Of a stretch of 34,090 nucleotides of DNA, positions 8,133-18,291 are shown one piece after another. The number at the start of each line of letters is the position of its first letter. Position 1 is the first letter of the stretch. Origin of the DNA: Thermodesulfobacteriota bacterium (lineage in GTDB: Bacteria; Desulfobacterota_D; UBA1144; Nemesobacterales; CSP1-2); the NCBI GenBank assembly GCA_036397855.1, contig DASWID010000091.1, positions 1-34,090 on the forward strand, written 5' to 3'. A program made the position numbers and the translations under genes. The notes beneath the pieces were generated by a model. That model had not been told where the DNA came from and searched no databases. It worked only from the letters and a program-made list of their open reading frames with translations.

Positions 8133-9884
8133 TTAATTATCATTAGCGGTATTTCTTACAACCTCTTCAATGGTAGTGATTCCCTGCTTGAGCTTATTAA
8201 GAGAGCTTTGCCTTAGTGTTTTCATTTTCTGTCTCATTGCTTCACGTTTGATTTCGTATGCCGAAGCACCACTAAGTATAAATTCCTTAAGTTCTTCTGA
8301 TATAACCATTACTTCGTATACCGCGATTCTTCCCTTATAGCCTGTCCCCAAACATTTTTTGCAACCATTATCCGATTTTTTATAAACTACAAAATCCGAA
8401 ACCTCCTTCGGTGGTACACCCAAATCGATGAGCACCTGAGGCGAAACATCGCACTCAACCTTACAATCCTTACAGACCTTCCTGACCAGCCTTTGAGCTA
8501 CAACTGCATTCAAAGAAGCTGTAACCAGAAATGGCTCCACACCCATGTTAAGAAGTCGAGTAATCGATGACGGTGCGTCATTTGTGTGGAGGGTCGACAA
8601 TACAAGATGCCCAGTAAGCGCCGATTTAATAGCTATCTCTGCAGTTTCGTAATCTCTGATCTCACCCACCAGTATCACGTCTGGATCCTGTCTTAGGAAC
8701 GATCTTAGACAAGAAGCAAACGTAAGCCCGATATCGTCGTGGACCTGGACCTGGTTTACTCCAGGAAGGCTATATTCAACAGGGTCTTCAGCCGTGGAAA
8801 TATTGACTTCCGTACTGTTTAATTCCATCAGGCTTGAATACAAAGTGGTTGTTTTTCCACTACCTGTGGGCCCGGTTATCAGAACCATTCCAAATGGTCT
8901 AAATATGGATTGCCTAAACTCTTTCAGTTGTTCTTCATCATAACCCAGCTTTGTTAAATCGAGTTGAAGAGATTCCTGATCAAGTATCCTCATAACCGCC
9001 TTTTCTCCAAAGAGTGTGGGTATGACCGAGACCCTGAATTCTACATTTCTATCCTTTCCAAATTTAATTCTTATTCGTCCATCCTGAGGTAGTCTCCTTT
9101 CAGCAATGTCTAAATTCGCCATAACCTTAATCCTCGACGATACCGCATTTCTCAGCTTCGTGGGTGGACGTATGATGTCATAGAGAACGCCGTCGATTCT
9201 ATATCTTATCCTGTAATCCTTTGAATAAGGTTCTATGTGAATGTCACTCGCCCCCCTTCTCATTGCATCTAAGAGCAAGTGGTTTACGAGCCTAATTACG
9301 GGTGCCTCTCCCGAAGCCCTCTCCAACTCCTTAACGCTTATGTCCTCGTCAAATTTGATTTCTACGGAATAATCTTTAAGTTCACCAATTAGCTTGTCTA
9401 CTGCTTTATGTGTTTCCTTATTCCGTACTGTTTCCTCCCATTCCCTTTCAGTTCCGTAGTACTCATGTATTGATTTTTCTATTGAGCGTTCAGTTGCAAC
9501 TACAACTTCGACGCTTTGACCCGTGGCAAACTTAATTTCATCTATTGCGAAAATATTTGAGGGATCAGACATCGCTATGACTAAAGCAGAATCGGTATGA
9601 TTTATGGGTATAAGATTGTATTTTATAGCGGATTCTCTTGACACATATTTTAGGGCTTCCAGGTCAATATCAAAATTGTCGAGATTAATCGCCGGCACAC
9701 CGTATTGCTTGCTCAGGTATGTGGCTAACTGATATTCATCAATATAGCCCATGCTGAGAAGCACGTCACTCAATCTATCGCCGCTTTTTTTTTGTTCCTC
9801 AAGGGCTTCTTGAAGCTGGTGAGGATTAACCAACTCTTCCTTTAAGAATATATCGCCTGTGAGAATGCTTTTTTGCTGCTCCAT
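8133..9884 (-). CDS. pilB: PilB, pilus extension ATPase
   Basis: This 583-residue GspE/PilB-type ATPase powers pilus assembly. The N-terminal MshEN-type domain (about residues 1-150) contains the L-x-x-x-L-x-x-Q pattern and a segment resembling c-di-GMP-binding MshEN domains; whether it binds the nucleotide here is unknown. The catalytic core has A-S-D-I-H-I-E-P near 215, Walker A GPTGSGKTTT near 336-345, an Asp box (AEDPVEY), Walker B (DVILVGEIRD) and a His box (LSTLHTNDA). The zinc-binding four-cysteine motif is visible as C-x2-C-x3-C plus C-x2-C near residues 470-510. It is the first gene of pilB-pilT-pilC. The ribosome binding site is weak. A TTGACA promoter candidate lies about 70 bases upstream, back-to-back with one for trmFO. 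Confidence 0.95.
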   Translation of the reverse strand: MEQQKSILTGDIFLKEELVNPHQLQEALEEQKKSGDRLSDVLLSMGYIDEYQLATYLSKQYGVPAINLDNFDIDLEALKYVSRESAIKYNLIPINHTDSALVIAMSDPSNIFAIDEIKFATGQSVEVVVATERSIEKSIHEYYGTEREWEETVRNKETHKAVDKLIGELKDYSVEIKFDEDISVKELERASGEAPVIRLVNHLLLDAMRRGASDIHIEPYSKDYRIRYRIDGVLYDIIRPPTKLRNAVSSRIKVMANLDIAERRLPQDGRIRIKFGKDRNVEFRVSVIPTLFGEKAVMRILDQESLQLDLTKLGYDEEQLKEFRQSIFRPFGMVLITGPTGSGKTTTLYSSLMELNSTEVNISTAEDPVEYSLPGVNQVQVHDDIGLTFASCLRSFLRQDPDVILVGEIRDYETAEIAIKSALTGHLVLSTLHTNDAPSSITRLLNMGVEPFLVTASLNAVVAQRLVRKVCKDCKVECDVSPQVLIDLGVPPKEVSDFVVYKKSDNGCKKCLGTGYKGRIAVYEVMVISEELKEFILSGASAYEIKREAMRQKMKTLRQSSLNKLKQGITTIEEVVRNTANDN

Positions 9885-9931
9885 AATTAAGAAGACTACT
9901 TTATATAAATAATACTCTCCAAATTAAAAAA

Positions 9932-9960
9932 TATCTAAGTTATAACCATTCGTTTGTCAA
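9932..9960 (-). promoter_or_regulatory. Candidate pilB promoter
   Basis: On the minus strand TTGACA (9960-9955) is followed by 17 bases and TAGATA (9937-9932). The -35 box is perfect; the -10 box matches only three of six, so the call rests on the -35 box, spacing and position about 50 bases before the ATG of pilB. Confidence 0.35.
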
Positions 9961-9982
9961 TAATTAATTTTTCTATTATACA
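9954..9982 (+). promoter_or_regulatory. Candidate trmFO promoter overlapping the pilB -35 box
   Basis: TTGTCA (9954-9959) is followed by 17 bases and TATACA (9977-9982). Its -35 box shares five bases with the opposite-strand TTGACA of pilB. It would leave a leader of about 145 bases before trmFO, which is long, so another promoter nearer the gene is possible. Confidence 0.3.
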
Positions 9983-10132
9983 TTAAATTAAAAGGATATT
10001 CGATAAAAACAGATTCACAAAAAGAAATTGAAGAAGACTTCCTATTTGATTCATCTATAGAGACCTAAGCTAATTAATCGTTTAGGATTGCTTTTATTGA
10101 ACCGATCATGATCTCAGGTAGTATTAAGCGCT

Positions 10133-11467
10133 ATGTCATCCGGTGGAAACGTAACAGTTGTCGGTGCTGGTTTAGCAGGATCAGAAGCCGCATATTATTT
10201 AGCCAGGCATGGTATCAAAGTAAGACTCTTTGAAATGAGACCAAAAGTTTTTACGCCCGCACATAATACATCACTTTTCGGGGAGCTCGTCTGCAGCAAC
10301 TCTCTCAAATCAAGTTCATTGATAAATGCCAGCGGAGTCCTGAAGGAGGAAATGAAAAGACTGGGCTCAGTAGTTATGGAAGCTGCCGAGATGACCAAGG
10401 TTCCCGCTGGTCAAGCCCTGGCGGTTGACCGAGAAAAGTTCTCAGATTATCTAACAAAAAAGTTGCGACAAAATCATCTGATCGAAATTATTATCGAAGA
10501 GGTCAAAGGAATTCCTTCCGTCAATGAAGGGCCGGTAATTATAGCCACAGGACCTCTTACTTCAAATCATTTGACTCAAAAGATACTTCAGCTCACTGAA
10601 TCGGAAAATCTTTATTTCTACGATGCAATATCTCCTATAATAGACACAGAATCAATCGACCTTTCAAAGACCTTTAAGGGTTCAAGATACGGGAAGGGTT
10701 CTGATGAAGAGGGTGATTATTTAAACTGTTCTTTAAACGAATATGAATACGATAAATTTGTAGATGAAATTATAAATGCACAAAAGGTCGAAATCAGGGA
10801 TTTTGAAAAGGAAATCTATTTTGAAGGCTGCCTACCCATTGAAATTTTAGCGCAAAGGGGTAAAGACTCTTTGCGATTCGGCCCAATGAAACCTGTGGGT
10901 TTAATTGATCCGCGAACAAGGAAAAGACCTTTTTCCGTAGTCCAACTCAGGAAGGAAAATAACTCTTCATCAATGTACAATATCGTAGGATTTCAAACAA
11001 AGCTCAAATATCCTGAACAGAGAAGAGTCTTTAGGTTAATACCAGGACTAGAAAATGCGGAGTTTATGAGATACGGGAGCGTTCACAGAAATACATTTAT
11101 AAACTCACCAAAAGTTCTTCATCCAAGCCTTCAGATAAAAGGGAATGAAAAGATAATGCTAGCAGGTCAAATAGTAGGCGTTGAAGGGTATGTTGAATCG
11201 GCAGCCATGGGCCTACTTGCTGGAATTAATGCCTTGAGAATTGTAAAAGATTTTAAAACTGTCGTTCCTCCGCATGAAACAGCTATCGGATCCTTGATAA
11301 GGTATATATCTGACCCAAGCACAAAAGACTTTCAGCCCATGAATATAAACTTTGGTTTATTTCCCGAGGCGGAGATTGGCAAGACAAAGTCAGAAAGGAG
11401 AAAACTTATCGCGGAAAGGGCGATCTCCAAGCTTTGCGAGTTTAATCAAAATTGTCAGCTTTCTTGA
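10133..11467 (+). CDS. trmFO: TrmFO, folate/FAD-dependent tRNA U54 methyltransferase
   Basis: This 444-residue flavoprotein makes ribothymidine at position 54 of tRNA, using methylenetetrahydrofolate as the methyl donor. The FAD-binding Rossmann motif G-A-G-L-A-G-S-E-A-A is at residues 11-20, followed by E-M-R-P. The two functionally important cysteines are both present: C54 in L-V-C-S-N-S-L-K and C233 in F-E-G-C-L-P-I-E. The C-terminal segment with G-V-E-G-Y-V-E-S-A-A-M-G-L is typical. The length is normal. It is the first gene of a plus-strand row leading to glyQ (74 bp downstream), glyS and ppdK; with miaB this gives two tRNA modification genes in the window. GidA/MnmG is a relative but is much longer. 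Confidence 0.95.
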   Translation: MSSGGNVTVVGAGLAGSEAAYYLARHGIKVRLFEMRPKVFTPAHNTSLFGELVCSNSLKSSSLINASGVLKEEMKRLGSVVMEAAEMTKVPAGQALAVDREKFSDYLTKKLRQNHLIEIIIEEVKGIPSVNEGPVIIATGPLTSNHLTQKILQLTESENLYFYDAISPIIDTESIDLSKTFKGSRYGKGSDEEGDYLNCSLNEYEYDKFVDEIINAQKVEIRDFEKEIYFEGCLPIEILAQRGKDSLRFGPMKPVGLIDPRTRKRPFSVVQLRKENNSSSMYNIVGFQTKLKYPEQRRVFRLIPGLENAEFMRYGSVHRNTFINSPKVLHPSLQIKGNEKIMLAGQIVGVEGYVESAAMGLLAGINALRIVKDFKTVVPPHETAIGSLIRYISDPSTKDFQPMNINFGLFPEAEIGKTKSERRKLIAERAISKLCEFNQNCQLS

Positions 11468-11541
11468 CCTTGATTATTTAATCAGTTTCTTAGGTAATAT
11501 GATTAGTCATACCTCAACTATTTTTTCATTATGTCCTTGAA

Positions 11542-12429
11542 ATGAATTTTCAAGATTTGATACTGAAATTGCAGATTTTTTGGTCAAAGAGGGGTTGCAT
11601 AATACTTCAACCATATGACATTGAAAAAGGCGCGGGAACTTTCCATCCAGCCACATTCCTCAGATGTTTAGGTCCTGAGCCCTGGCGCGTGGCGTATGTT
11701 GAACCTTCGAGAAGGCCGACCGACGGAAGATATGGAGACAACCCTAACAGACTTCAACACTATTACCAGTTTCAGGTGATTATAAAACCCTCTCCGAGTA
11801 ACATACAAGATCTATATCTAGACAGTTTACGATCCCTTGGTATCGACCCCCTTATGCATGATATAAGGTTCGTGGAGGATGACTGGGAAGCTCCTACGCT
11901 AGGTGCATGGGGATTGGGTTGGGAAGTCTGGCTTGATGGAATGGAAATAACTCAATTTACATACTTTCAGCAGGCTGGTGGAATTGACTTAAAACCAATT
12001 TCCGCAGAAATCACTTACGGTACGGAAAGAATAGCAATGTATTTACAGGGTGTGCAAAGCGTTTTTGACCTGGAATGGACGAAGAATGTAACATATGGAG
12101 AAATTCATCATCGAGATGAAATTGAATTTTCAAAATACAACTTCGAAGAATCAAATCCACAAATGTTAAGAGAAATGTTTGATATGTTTAAATCTGAATG
12201 TGAGCAGCTCATTGGTAAGAATCTACCGATCCCAGCCTACGATTACTGCTTAAAATGTTCACATACATTCAATCTTCTAGATGCACGGGGTGTAATTGGT
12301 GTAGTCGAGCGTGAAAATTATATTGGAAAGATTCGAACCCTAGCAAAGATGTGTGCTGAATCCTATTTAAAGGAAAGAGAAGAATTGGGGTTCCCACTTT
12401 CTAAAAATAACCCATGGGAAAAGAATTAA
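11542..12429 (+). CDS. glyQ: Glycyl-tRNA synthetase alpha subunit
   Basis: This 295-residue class II synthetase catalytic subunit forms glycyl-adenylate in the alpha2-beta2 bacterial-type enzyme. The sequence is highly conserved, with [10 protein letters not shown] near residue 31, [12 protein letters not shown] around 54, and the [14 protein letters not shown] block near 128. A-E-I-T-Y-G-T-E-R carries the motif 3 arginine. No clear Shine-Dalgarno sequence precedes the ATG, but the conserved N terminus starts here. Its last 16 bases overlap glyS in another frame, so the two subunits are probably translationally coupled in equal amounts. Confidence 0.97.
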   Translation: MNFQDLILKLQIFWSKRGCIILQPYDIEKGAGTFHPATFLRCLGPEPWRVAYVEPSRRPTDGRYGDNPNRLQHYYQFQVIIKPSPSNIQDLYLDSLRSLGIDPLMHDIRFVEDDWEAPTLGAWGLGWEVWLDGMEITQFTYFQQAGGIDLKPISAEITYGTERIAMYLQGVQSVFDLEWTKNVTYGEIHHRDEIEFSKYNFEESNPQMLREMFDMFKSECEQLIGKNLPIPAYDYCLKCSHTFNLLDARGVIGVVERENYIGKIRTLAKMCAESYLKEREELGFPLSKNNPWEKN

Positions 12430-14504
12430 TACTTGAAATTGGCACAGAAGAGATTCCCGCACGATTTATGGAAGATGCTATACGGGACCTGAGCCGTGTT
12501 ACTGAGCGGGAACTAAAGGAAAACCTTCTAAAATATGATGATATTAGTAGTTACGGAACTCCTCGAAGACTAATACTAAGAATCACCTATCTTTCCGGAA
12601 GACAGATTGATAGGTTAATTGAAGCAGTTGGTCCCCCGAAGCGAATTGCATTTGATAAAAGTGGTAAACCGACAATGGCAGCAATCGGATTTGCCCGTGC
12701 CCAAGGGGTAAGAGTAAATGATTTAGTAATCTCAGTCGGAGAAAAAGGTGAATTCGTTGCCGTAAGAAGAACTATTAAGGGAGAAAAAACTGAAAAGATA
12801 TTGCGGCATCTTCTCCCAAAGATAATACAATCCATTTCCTTTAGAAAATCTATGAGATGGGGCGAAGGGAACGAAGCTTTTGTGAGACCAATTAGATGGA
12901 TACTATCTATTTATGGTGGAAAGCCTATTAAATTCAAGCTAGACGGAGTGTTAAGTGGATCAAAGACTCGGGGTCATAGATTCATGTCTAAAAAGCCATT
13001 CCATGTAGAAAATTGGAACGAATACAGTAGTGAGCTAAGAAAAAGGTTTGTCGTCTTCGACCAGGAGGAAAGAAAGAAAATTATCCAAGAGAGTATAGAT
13101 CTAAGAGCAAGAGAAATTGGAGGAATACCGCTAGATGATGAGAAATTGCTCGAGACAACATCCCATTTAGTTGAATATCCAATCATGCTTAAGGGAAGTT
13201 TCGACAGAGATTTCTTAAAACTTCCCACCGAGGTTCTAACAAGTGTTATGAAAAATCAACAGAAGTATTTTCCTGTTTTCTCAAAGGCTGTTGATAATCA
13301 GAAACTTCTTTCAAATTTTATATTTGTTTGTGGGACACCCGTGAAAGACCAAGAAATCGTCATTAAAGGCAATGAACGAGTTATCAACGCCAGATTTAAA
13401 GATGCGAGCTTCTTCTTCGAAGAAGACTTAAAATCTCCACTCTCCTCGAAGCCGGAGAAATTAAAAAGTATGGTTTTCCTTTCAGAATTGGGTACATATT
13501 ATGATAAAACAATGAGAATGGAAGATTCAGTTGAACAAATTGGAATTAGACTTGGATTTAAGAGCACGATCGTAGACATAAAAAGGGCGGCTAAGTTATC
13601 AAAAGCGGATCTCACATCAGAGATGGTCTTTGAATTCCCGGAGCTACAAGGAATAATGGGGAAATACTATGCACTGTTTTCTGGGGAGAATAAGGAAGTT
13701 GCAAAAGCAATAGAGGAACAATACCTGCCAATTACCCGTGAAGGAATTCTTCCCGAAACGAAATATGGAAGTATACTCAGCATAGCAGATAAGGTAGATA
13801 ACATTTCTGCAAACTTTATTACAGGGCATATTCCCACAGGAACTTCTGACCCCTATGCCCTGAGAAGACAGGCAATTGGAATAATAAATATAATTCTTCA
13901 TCAGGAATTCCATTTAAGCTTAAAAGAAACGTATGACTTCAGCCTCAATCTGTTCCGTGATCAACAAAAAATAAAAGACAGTTCAAAAATTGATAAGATT
14001 TTGGACGAAATCCTGGACTTTATGGTTGAAAGATTTAGGAACCTGATGCTATCCGAGGGTAATCCAAACGATTTAGTAGATTCAGTAATTTCATCATCAT
14101 GTGATGATTTGGTTGATACCAAATATAAGATCGAGGCCCTTTCAGAATTCCGCAAGGAACCTGATTTTAATTCGCTCGCTATTGCTTTCAAGCGAGTGTT
14201 CAACATCGTAAAGAATCAACCGAGGGACAACTTCAATTGCAAACGCTTAATCGAACCTACTGAAATGCTACTCTTTAGAAATTATTCAATTGTGAAGGGA
14301 GAGGTGGAAAAAAGCCTATCTGATGCAAACTATATAGATGCCCTCTTAAAAATGAGGAGTCTGAAAGAACCAATAGACAAATATTTCGATGACGTACTAG
14401 TCATGGATAAGGACGAAGAGATCAGACGGAATCGCATCTCGATGTTATGGGAAATCAGGGATCTTTTTTTCAAACTCGCGGACTTTTCAAAAATTAACAC
14501 TTAA
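12414..14504 (+). CDS. glyS: Glycyl-tRNA synthetase beta subunit
   Basis: This 696-residue beta subunit recognises and binds tRNA-Gly and completes the alpha2-beta2 enzyme with GlyQ. It begins with the conserved [13 protein letters not shown] segment, has M-R-W-G-x-G and F-V-R-P-I-R-W near residues 144-163, and an HD-type stretch in the middle (G-I-M-G-K-Y-Y-A near residue 413; A-D-K-V-D-N). The C terminus carries the DALR-type anticodon-binding helices, including V-L-V-M-D near residue 660. The length is normal. The ATG lies inside glyQ, 16 bases before its stop. The gene ends 64 bases before the preferred start of ppdK, in the same direction. Confidence 0.96.
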   Translation: MGKELILEIGTEEIPARFMEDAIRDLSRVTERELKENLLKYDDISSYGTPRRLILRITYLSGRQIDRLIEAVGPPKRIAFDKSGKPTMAAIGFARAQGVRVNDLVISVGEKGEFVAVRRTIKGEKTEKILRHLLPKIIQSISFRKSMRWGEGNEAFVRPIRWILSIYGGKPIKFKLDGVLSGSKTRGHRFMSKKPFHVENWNEYSSELRKRFVVFDQEERKKIIQESIDLRAREIGGIPLDDEKLLETTSHLVEYPIMLKGSFDRDFLKLPTEVLTSVMKNQQKYFPVFSKAVDNQKLLSNFIFVCGTPVKDQEIVIKGNERVINARFKDASFFFEEDLKSPLSSKPEKLKSMVFLSELGTYYDKTMRMEDSVEQIGIRLGFKSTIVDIKRAAKLSKADLTSEMVFEFPELQGIMGKYYALFSGENKEVAKAIEEQYLPITREGILPETKYGSILSIADKVDNISANFITGHIPTGTSDPYALRRQAIGIINIILHQEFHLSLKETYDFSLNLFRDQQKIKDSSKIDKILDEILDFMVERFRNLMLSEGNPNDLVDSVISSSCDDLVDTKYKIEALSEFRKEPDFNSLAIAFKRVFNIVKNQPRDNFNCKRLIEPTEMLLFRNYSIVKGEVEKSLSDANYIDALLKMRSLKEPIDKYFDDVLVMDKDEEIRRNRISMLWEIRDLFFKLADFSKINT

Positions 14505-14568
14505 AAAAACAGCATAAACAATGACAAAAATTAACTATACACTGAAAACATCGGAGAAAAAGCTGACA

Positions 14569-17313
14569 ATGAATAATAAGAGGGAAAAGTATATTTATTT
14601 CTTCGGAGGTGGTAAAGCAGATGGAAGAGGAGTTATGAAGGATGTGCTTGGGGGTAAAGGGGCAGGACTCGCAGAAATGTCAAGTATTGGGATCCCAGTT
14701 CCACCAGGTTTTACTATCTCAACCGAAGTTTGTCGTATCTTCTATGAAAACAGAAAGCGAATTCCTCACCAGACGATAAGTGAGATAGAGGAGTACCTTA
14801 CAAAACTAGAAAAGCTATCCAGAAAGAAATTCGGCGACCCGGGAAACCCACTTCTGGTTTCAGTACGGTCCGGCGCTAAATTCTCCATGCCGGGAATGAT
14901 GGATACTATCCTAAACTTAGGGCTAAACGACATGAGTGTTCAGGGGCTGTCGGTTAAAACAGGGAATCCGAGATTCGCTTGGGATGCGTACAGAAGATTT
15001 ATTCAAATGTTCAGTGACATTGTTTTAAAGATTAAAAAGGAAGAATTTGAGAAAATTCTAGAGACCACGAAGCAAAAGCATAAATGTAGGTCTGATGTTG
15101 AGCTTACGACACAAGCAATCAAAGATGTTGTTAAAGAGTATAAGAGGCTTGTAAAAAGGAAATCAAAAAATGAATTTCCTCAGAGCCCTAAATCGCAGCT
15201 ATTTAGCGCAATAAATGCAGTTTTCTTATCTTGGAACAATCCGAGAGCAGTCTTCTATAGGAAGCAGTATGGAATCTCTGATGAAATAGGAACTGCTGTA
15301 AATGTGCAGGAAATGGTTTTTGGAAATATGGGTGAAAATTCGGGTACGGGTGTAGGCTTTACGAGAGACCCCGCATCAGGAAATAACCAGCTCTACGCTG
15401 AGTACCTGATGAATGCTCAGGGTGAGGATGTTGTAGCAGGCATAAGAACTCCTAACCACTTGGAAAGTTTAAAGCATGATATGCCTGAACTTTATAAGCA
15501 GTTGAGTAAAACTTCAAAGGCTTTGGAAAGCCATTTTAGAGACATGCAGGATTTCGAATTTACATTTGAGGGAAATACGCTCTACATCCTTCAGACCCGC
15601 AGTGGAAAAAGGACAGGGATAGCGGCGGCAAAAATCGCCCACGACATGGTTAAAGAGAATTTAATCACAATAAATGAGGCCATCCTGAGAATCCATCCCG
15701 AGCATATCGAACAATTTTTATTTCCAATTTTTGACCCCGATGAAAAGAGGAATTTCAACCTGCTCACAAATGGGCTTTCTGCATCGCCTGGTGCCGCGGC
15801 TGGCAAAGTAGCCTTCGATTCAGAAACAGCGGTAAAAATGAGTAAAAGGGGAGAGCGTGTGGTATTGGTTAGAAAAGAGACCAGTCCGGACGACATTCAT
15901 GGCATGGCGGTCTCCCAAGGTGTACTTACAGCCAGGGGAGGACGCACAAGTCATGCAGCAGTTGTGGGAAGACAGATGGGTAAAGTTTGTGTGGTTGGAG
16001 CGGAAGAGTTAATTGTGGATGAAGAAGAAAAGCATTTCAAATCAGGAGACTCTATCATTAAAGAAGGAGATTTCATATCTATAGATGGTTTTGATGGAGA
16101 TGTGTATTCGGGTGATATTCCGGTAATTTCCTCTGAGGTTCTTCAAGTAATTGAAGGAAAACTAAGACCCGAGCAATCTGAAAGATACACCATATTTTCT
16201 GCAATACTTAAGTGGGCTGATAAGATAAGAAAACTTGGTATAAGGACTAACGCTGATACGCCACATGATTCGAAAATAGCGGTTAATTTCGGAGCAGAAG
16301 GCATAGGACTTTGCCGTACCGAGCATATGTTTTTTCACGAAGACAGAATACCATTAATGCAGAGTATGATCCTCGCCAGAACTACGAAGGAAAGGGAGAA
16401 ACTTCTTGAAAAATTACTGCCAATGCAAAAAGAGGATTTCAAAGGGATATTTCGTGAAATGCGAGGATTTCCAGTAACGATAAGGCTTCTTGATCCACCA
16501 CTCCACGAATTCCTTCCGAAAAGAGAAGAACTTATGGTAGAAATTACAGTACTTGAACTAAAAGGCAAGAAATCCAAAAAAATAAAAGAAAGGCGAAAGC
16601 TCCTTGAAAGGGTCGAAGAACTACACGAATTCAATCCAATGCTCGGTCTTCGCGGTTGCAGACTGGGAATTCTGATGCCAGAAATAAGCCGAATGCAGGC
16701 GAGAGCGATAATAGAGGCTGCGTGTGAAGTTGAACAAGAAGGAATAAAGGTTATACCAGAAATCATGGTCCCTCTCGTAGGAATGCTCACTGAGATAAAA
16801 GCGCAAAAGGACATTATTGTGGAAACAGCCAAAGAGGTCATGGATAAATATAAAGGAAGAATCAAATACTATGTTGGCACTATGATCGAAGTTCCAAGAG
16901 CAGCAGTCGTAGCTGATGAAATTGCGACGGAAACAGATTTTTTCTCCTTTGGAACAAATGACCTGACTCAAATGACTTTCGCTTTTTCACGTGATGACGC
17001 CGGGAAATTTATAAAGGCCTATACCGAAAAGACGGTTACAATTAATGGAAAACAGGTCGAAATTCTAAAAAAGGATCCTTTTTCAACTCTTGACGTTGAT
17101 GGGGTTGGGGCATTAATCAAGATGGCGATCGATAATGGTAGAAAAACTAAACCGAATCTAAAACTTGGCATATGTGGAGAGCATGGAGGTGACCCTGCCT
17201 CAATCGAATTTTGCCATAGTGTTGGAATGAACTATGTGAGCTGTTCTCCATACAGGGTTCCAATCGCAAGACTTGCGGCAGCAAGAGCCGCATTGATGTT
17301 TAATATAGCATAA
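14569..17313 (+). CDS. ppdK: Pyruvate, phosphate dikinase
   Basis: PPDK interconverts pyruvate, ATP and phosphate with phosphoenolpyruvate, AMP and pyrophosphate, and can serve gluconeogenesis or PPi-linked glycolysis. The order is the ATP-grasp nucleotide domain (Y-I-Y-F-F-G-G-G-K start, then G-G-K-G-A-G-L-A-E-M), the phosphohistidine domain with G-G-R-T-S-H-A-A-V-V-G-R-Q-M-G (catalytic His near residue 462), and the C-terminal PEP-utilising barrel. The barrel has G-L-C-R-T-E-H-M-F and the proton-donor loop L-G-I-C-G-E-H-G-G-D. It is about 914 residues from the ATG at 14569, which has a GGAG site 12 bases upstream and matches the usual N terminus. An in-frame ATG at 14521 has no ribosome binding site and would add 16 unusual residues. 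The order glyQ-glyS-ppdK recalls deltaproteobacteria. Confidence 0.94.
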   Translation: MNNKREKYIYFFGGGKADGRGVMKDVLGGKGAGLAEMSSIGIPVPPGFTISTEVCRIFYENRKRIPHQTISEIEEYLTKLEKLSRKKFGDPGNPLLVSVRSGAKFSMPGMMDTILNLGLNDMSVQGLSVKTGNPRFAWDAYRRFIQMFSDIVLKIKKEEFEKILETTKQKHKCRSDVELTTQAIKDVVKEYKRLVKRKSKNEFPQSPKSQLFSAINAVFLSWNNPRAVFYRKQYGISDEIGTAVNVQEMVFGNMGENSGTGVGFTRDPASGNNQLYAEYLMNAQGEDVVAGIRTPNHLESLKHDMPELYKQLSKTSKALESHFRDMQDFEFTFEGNTLYILQTRSGKRTGIAAAKIAHDMVKENLITINEAILRIHPEHIEQFLFPIFDPDEKRNFNLLTNGLSASPGAAAGKVAFDSETAVKMSKRGERVVLVRKETSPDDIHGMAVSQGVLTARGGRTSHAAVVGRQMGKVCVVGAEELIVDEEEKHFKSGDSIIKEGDFISIDGFDGDVYSGDIPVISSEVLQVIEGKLRPEQSERYTIFSAILKWADKIRKLGIRTNADTPHDSKIAVNFGAEGIGLCRTEHMFFHEDRIPLMQSMILARTTKEREKLLEKLLPMQKEDFKGIFREMRGFPVTIRLLDPPLHEFLPKREELMVEITVLELKGKKSKKIKERRKLLERVEELHEFNPMLGLRGCRLGILMPEISRMQARAIIEAACEVEQEGIKVIPEIMVPLVGMLTEIKAQKDIIVETAKEVMDKYKGRIKYYVGTMIEVPRAAVVADEIATETDFFSFGTNDLTQMTFAFSRDDAGKFIKAYTEKTVTINGKQVEILKKDPFSTLDVDGVGALIKMAIDNGRKTKPNLKLGICGEHGGDPASIEFCHSVGMNYVSCSPYRVPIARLAAARAALMFNIA

Positions 17314-17378
17314 AGCATCATGTTAATCGGTTTAAATTAAGTGATCCTAGACATTGACTTTTAGCTTGATTAGATGCT
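17314..17378. repeat. Bulged inverted repeat between convergent ppdK and ymdB
   Basis: Immediately after the ppdK stop, AGCATC plus TAATC (17314-17319 and 17324-17328, four bases looped out) pairs with GATTAGATGCT at 17368-17378, 11 pairs in all around a 39-base loop. It may mark a shared 3' end of the two convergent transcripts, but there is no T-run and the loop is long, so it is not called a terminator. Confidence 0.35.
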
Positions 17379-17422
17379 TGATAATATAGTCTCTATAAGA
17401 ATGAAGGTCAGAAGTTCATATT

Positions 17423-18235
17423 CTACTGCTCTAACGGTTGGTTAATCCTTTTAATACCGGTGGCTTTTCCACTTTCATAGTCTATATCGATTATTATCCC
17501 ATTAAGCCATATATTTTCTTCTGCGGGCTCCAGCCTCTGAGGCATGAGAGTCAGAAAACGCTTAATCGATTTTTCCCTATCCATACCGATCACAGAATCC
17601 ATGGCTCCTGTCATCCCCACATCTGTAATATACGCCGTTCCATTCGGAAGGATTCTTTCATCCGCAGTTTGAACGTGCGTATGTGTACCAACTAACGCAC
17701 TTATCCTTCCATCCAGGTACCAGCCAAAAGCTATCTTCTCTGAGGTCGCCTCCGCATGAAAATCCAAAATTACTATACTCGTTTTATCCTTTAATTCGTC
17801 GATCAAATTCAATGCTGAAGTATATGGATTTTCATAAGAATCCATAAAAAGTTTTCCACAAAGGTTTACTACTCCAACCTGCCTGCCATGATTGTCGTTG
17901 AATACTCCATGCCCTCTTCCCGGAGTTGAGTCAGGGTAATTAGCTGGGCGAAGTATCCTCGGCTCAGTATCAACATAAGGTATGATCTCCTGCCTGTCCC
18001 AGATATGATTTCCTGATGTGAGGATATTTACTCCGCAGTCGAATAGAAATTCAGCTATCTTGGGAGTAATCCCCCTGCCGGCAGCCGCATTCTCGCAGTT
18101 TGCTATGACAAGATCAATTTTATGGTGTTCGATTAATTCCGGAACTAGCGCCTTCACAGCCAGTCTTCCAGCCTTCCCAACAATGTCCCCAATAAAAAGA
18201 ATGCAGCAATCCGTGCTAGCTTCAATCTTTTCCAT
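17423..18235 (-). CDS. ymdB: YmdB-family metallophosphoesterase
   Basis: This 270-residue protein belongs to the TIGR00282/YmdB branch of calcineurin-like metallophosphoesterases; the Bacillus subtilis member is a cyclic-nucleotide phosphodiesterase affecting biofilm and motility programmes. Metal-binding signatures are all visible: F-I-G-D-I-V-G-K-A-G-R near residue 14, N-C-E-N-A-A near 46, T-S-G-N-H-I-W-D near 73, D-F-H-A-E-A-T-S-E near 158, and G-T-H-T-H-V-Q-T-A-D near 183. It is the last gene of the zapB-like/zapA/cyclo-ligase/rny/ymdB row, 56 bp after rny. The rny-ymdB pairing is widely conserved, which suggests a shared role in RNA turnover or signalling. No clear ribosome binding site precedes the ATG. 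Confidence 0.92.
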   Translation of the reverse strand: MEKIEASTDCCILFIGDIVGKAGRLAVKALVPELIEHHKIDLVIANCENAAAGRGITPKIAEFLFDCGVNILTSGNHIWDRQEIIPYVDTEPRILRPANYPDSTPGRGHGVFNDNHGRQVGVVNLCGKLFMDSYENPYTSALNLIDELKDKTSIVILDFHAEATSEKIAFGWYLDGRISALVGTHTHVQTADERILPNGTAYITDVGMTGAMDSVIGMDREKSIKRFLTLMPQRLEPAEENIWLNGIIIDIDYESGKATGIKRINQPLEQ

Positions 18236-18291
18236 GAATATACAAAAATTACTGATAGTGTGATTTGAGTATTGCTAAATTTTATGTCTAC

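Noticed and set aside
12436-12455. TGGCAC near the start of glyS as a sigma-54 promoter
   Set aside because: No TTGC follows at the required distance and it is inside conserved coding sequence.
16335-16971. Long minus-strand frames opposite ppdK
   Set aside because: They lie entirely antisense to the conserved PEP-binding domain of ppdK and show no family similarity.
17314-17422. Intrinsic terminator for ppdK
   Set aside because: The inverted repeat has a 39-base loop and a bulge, and no T-run follows on either strand.
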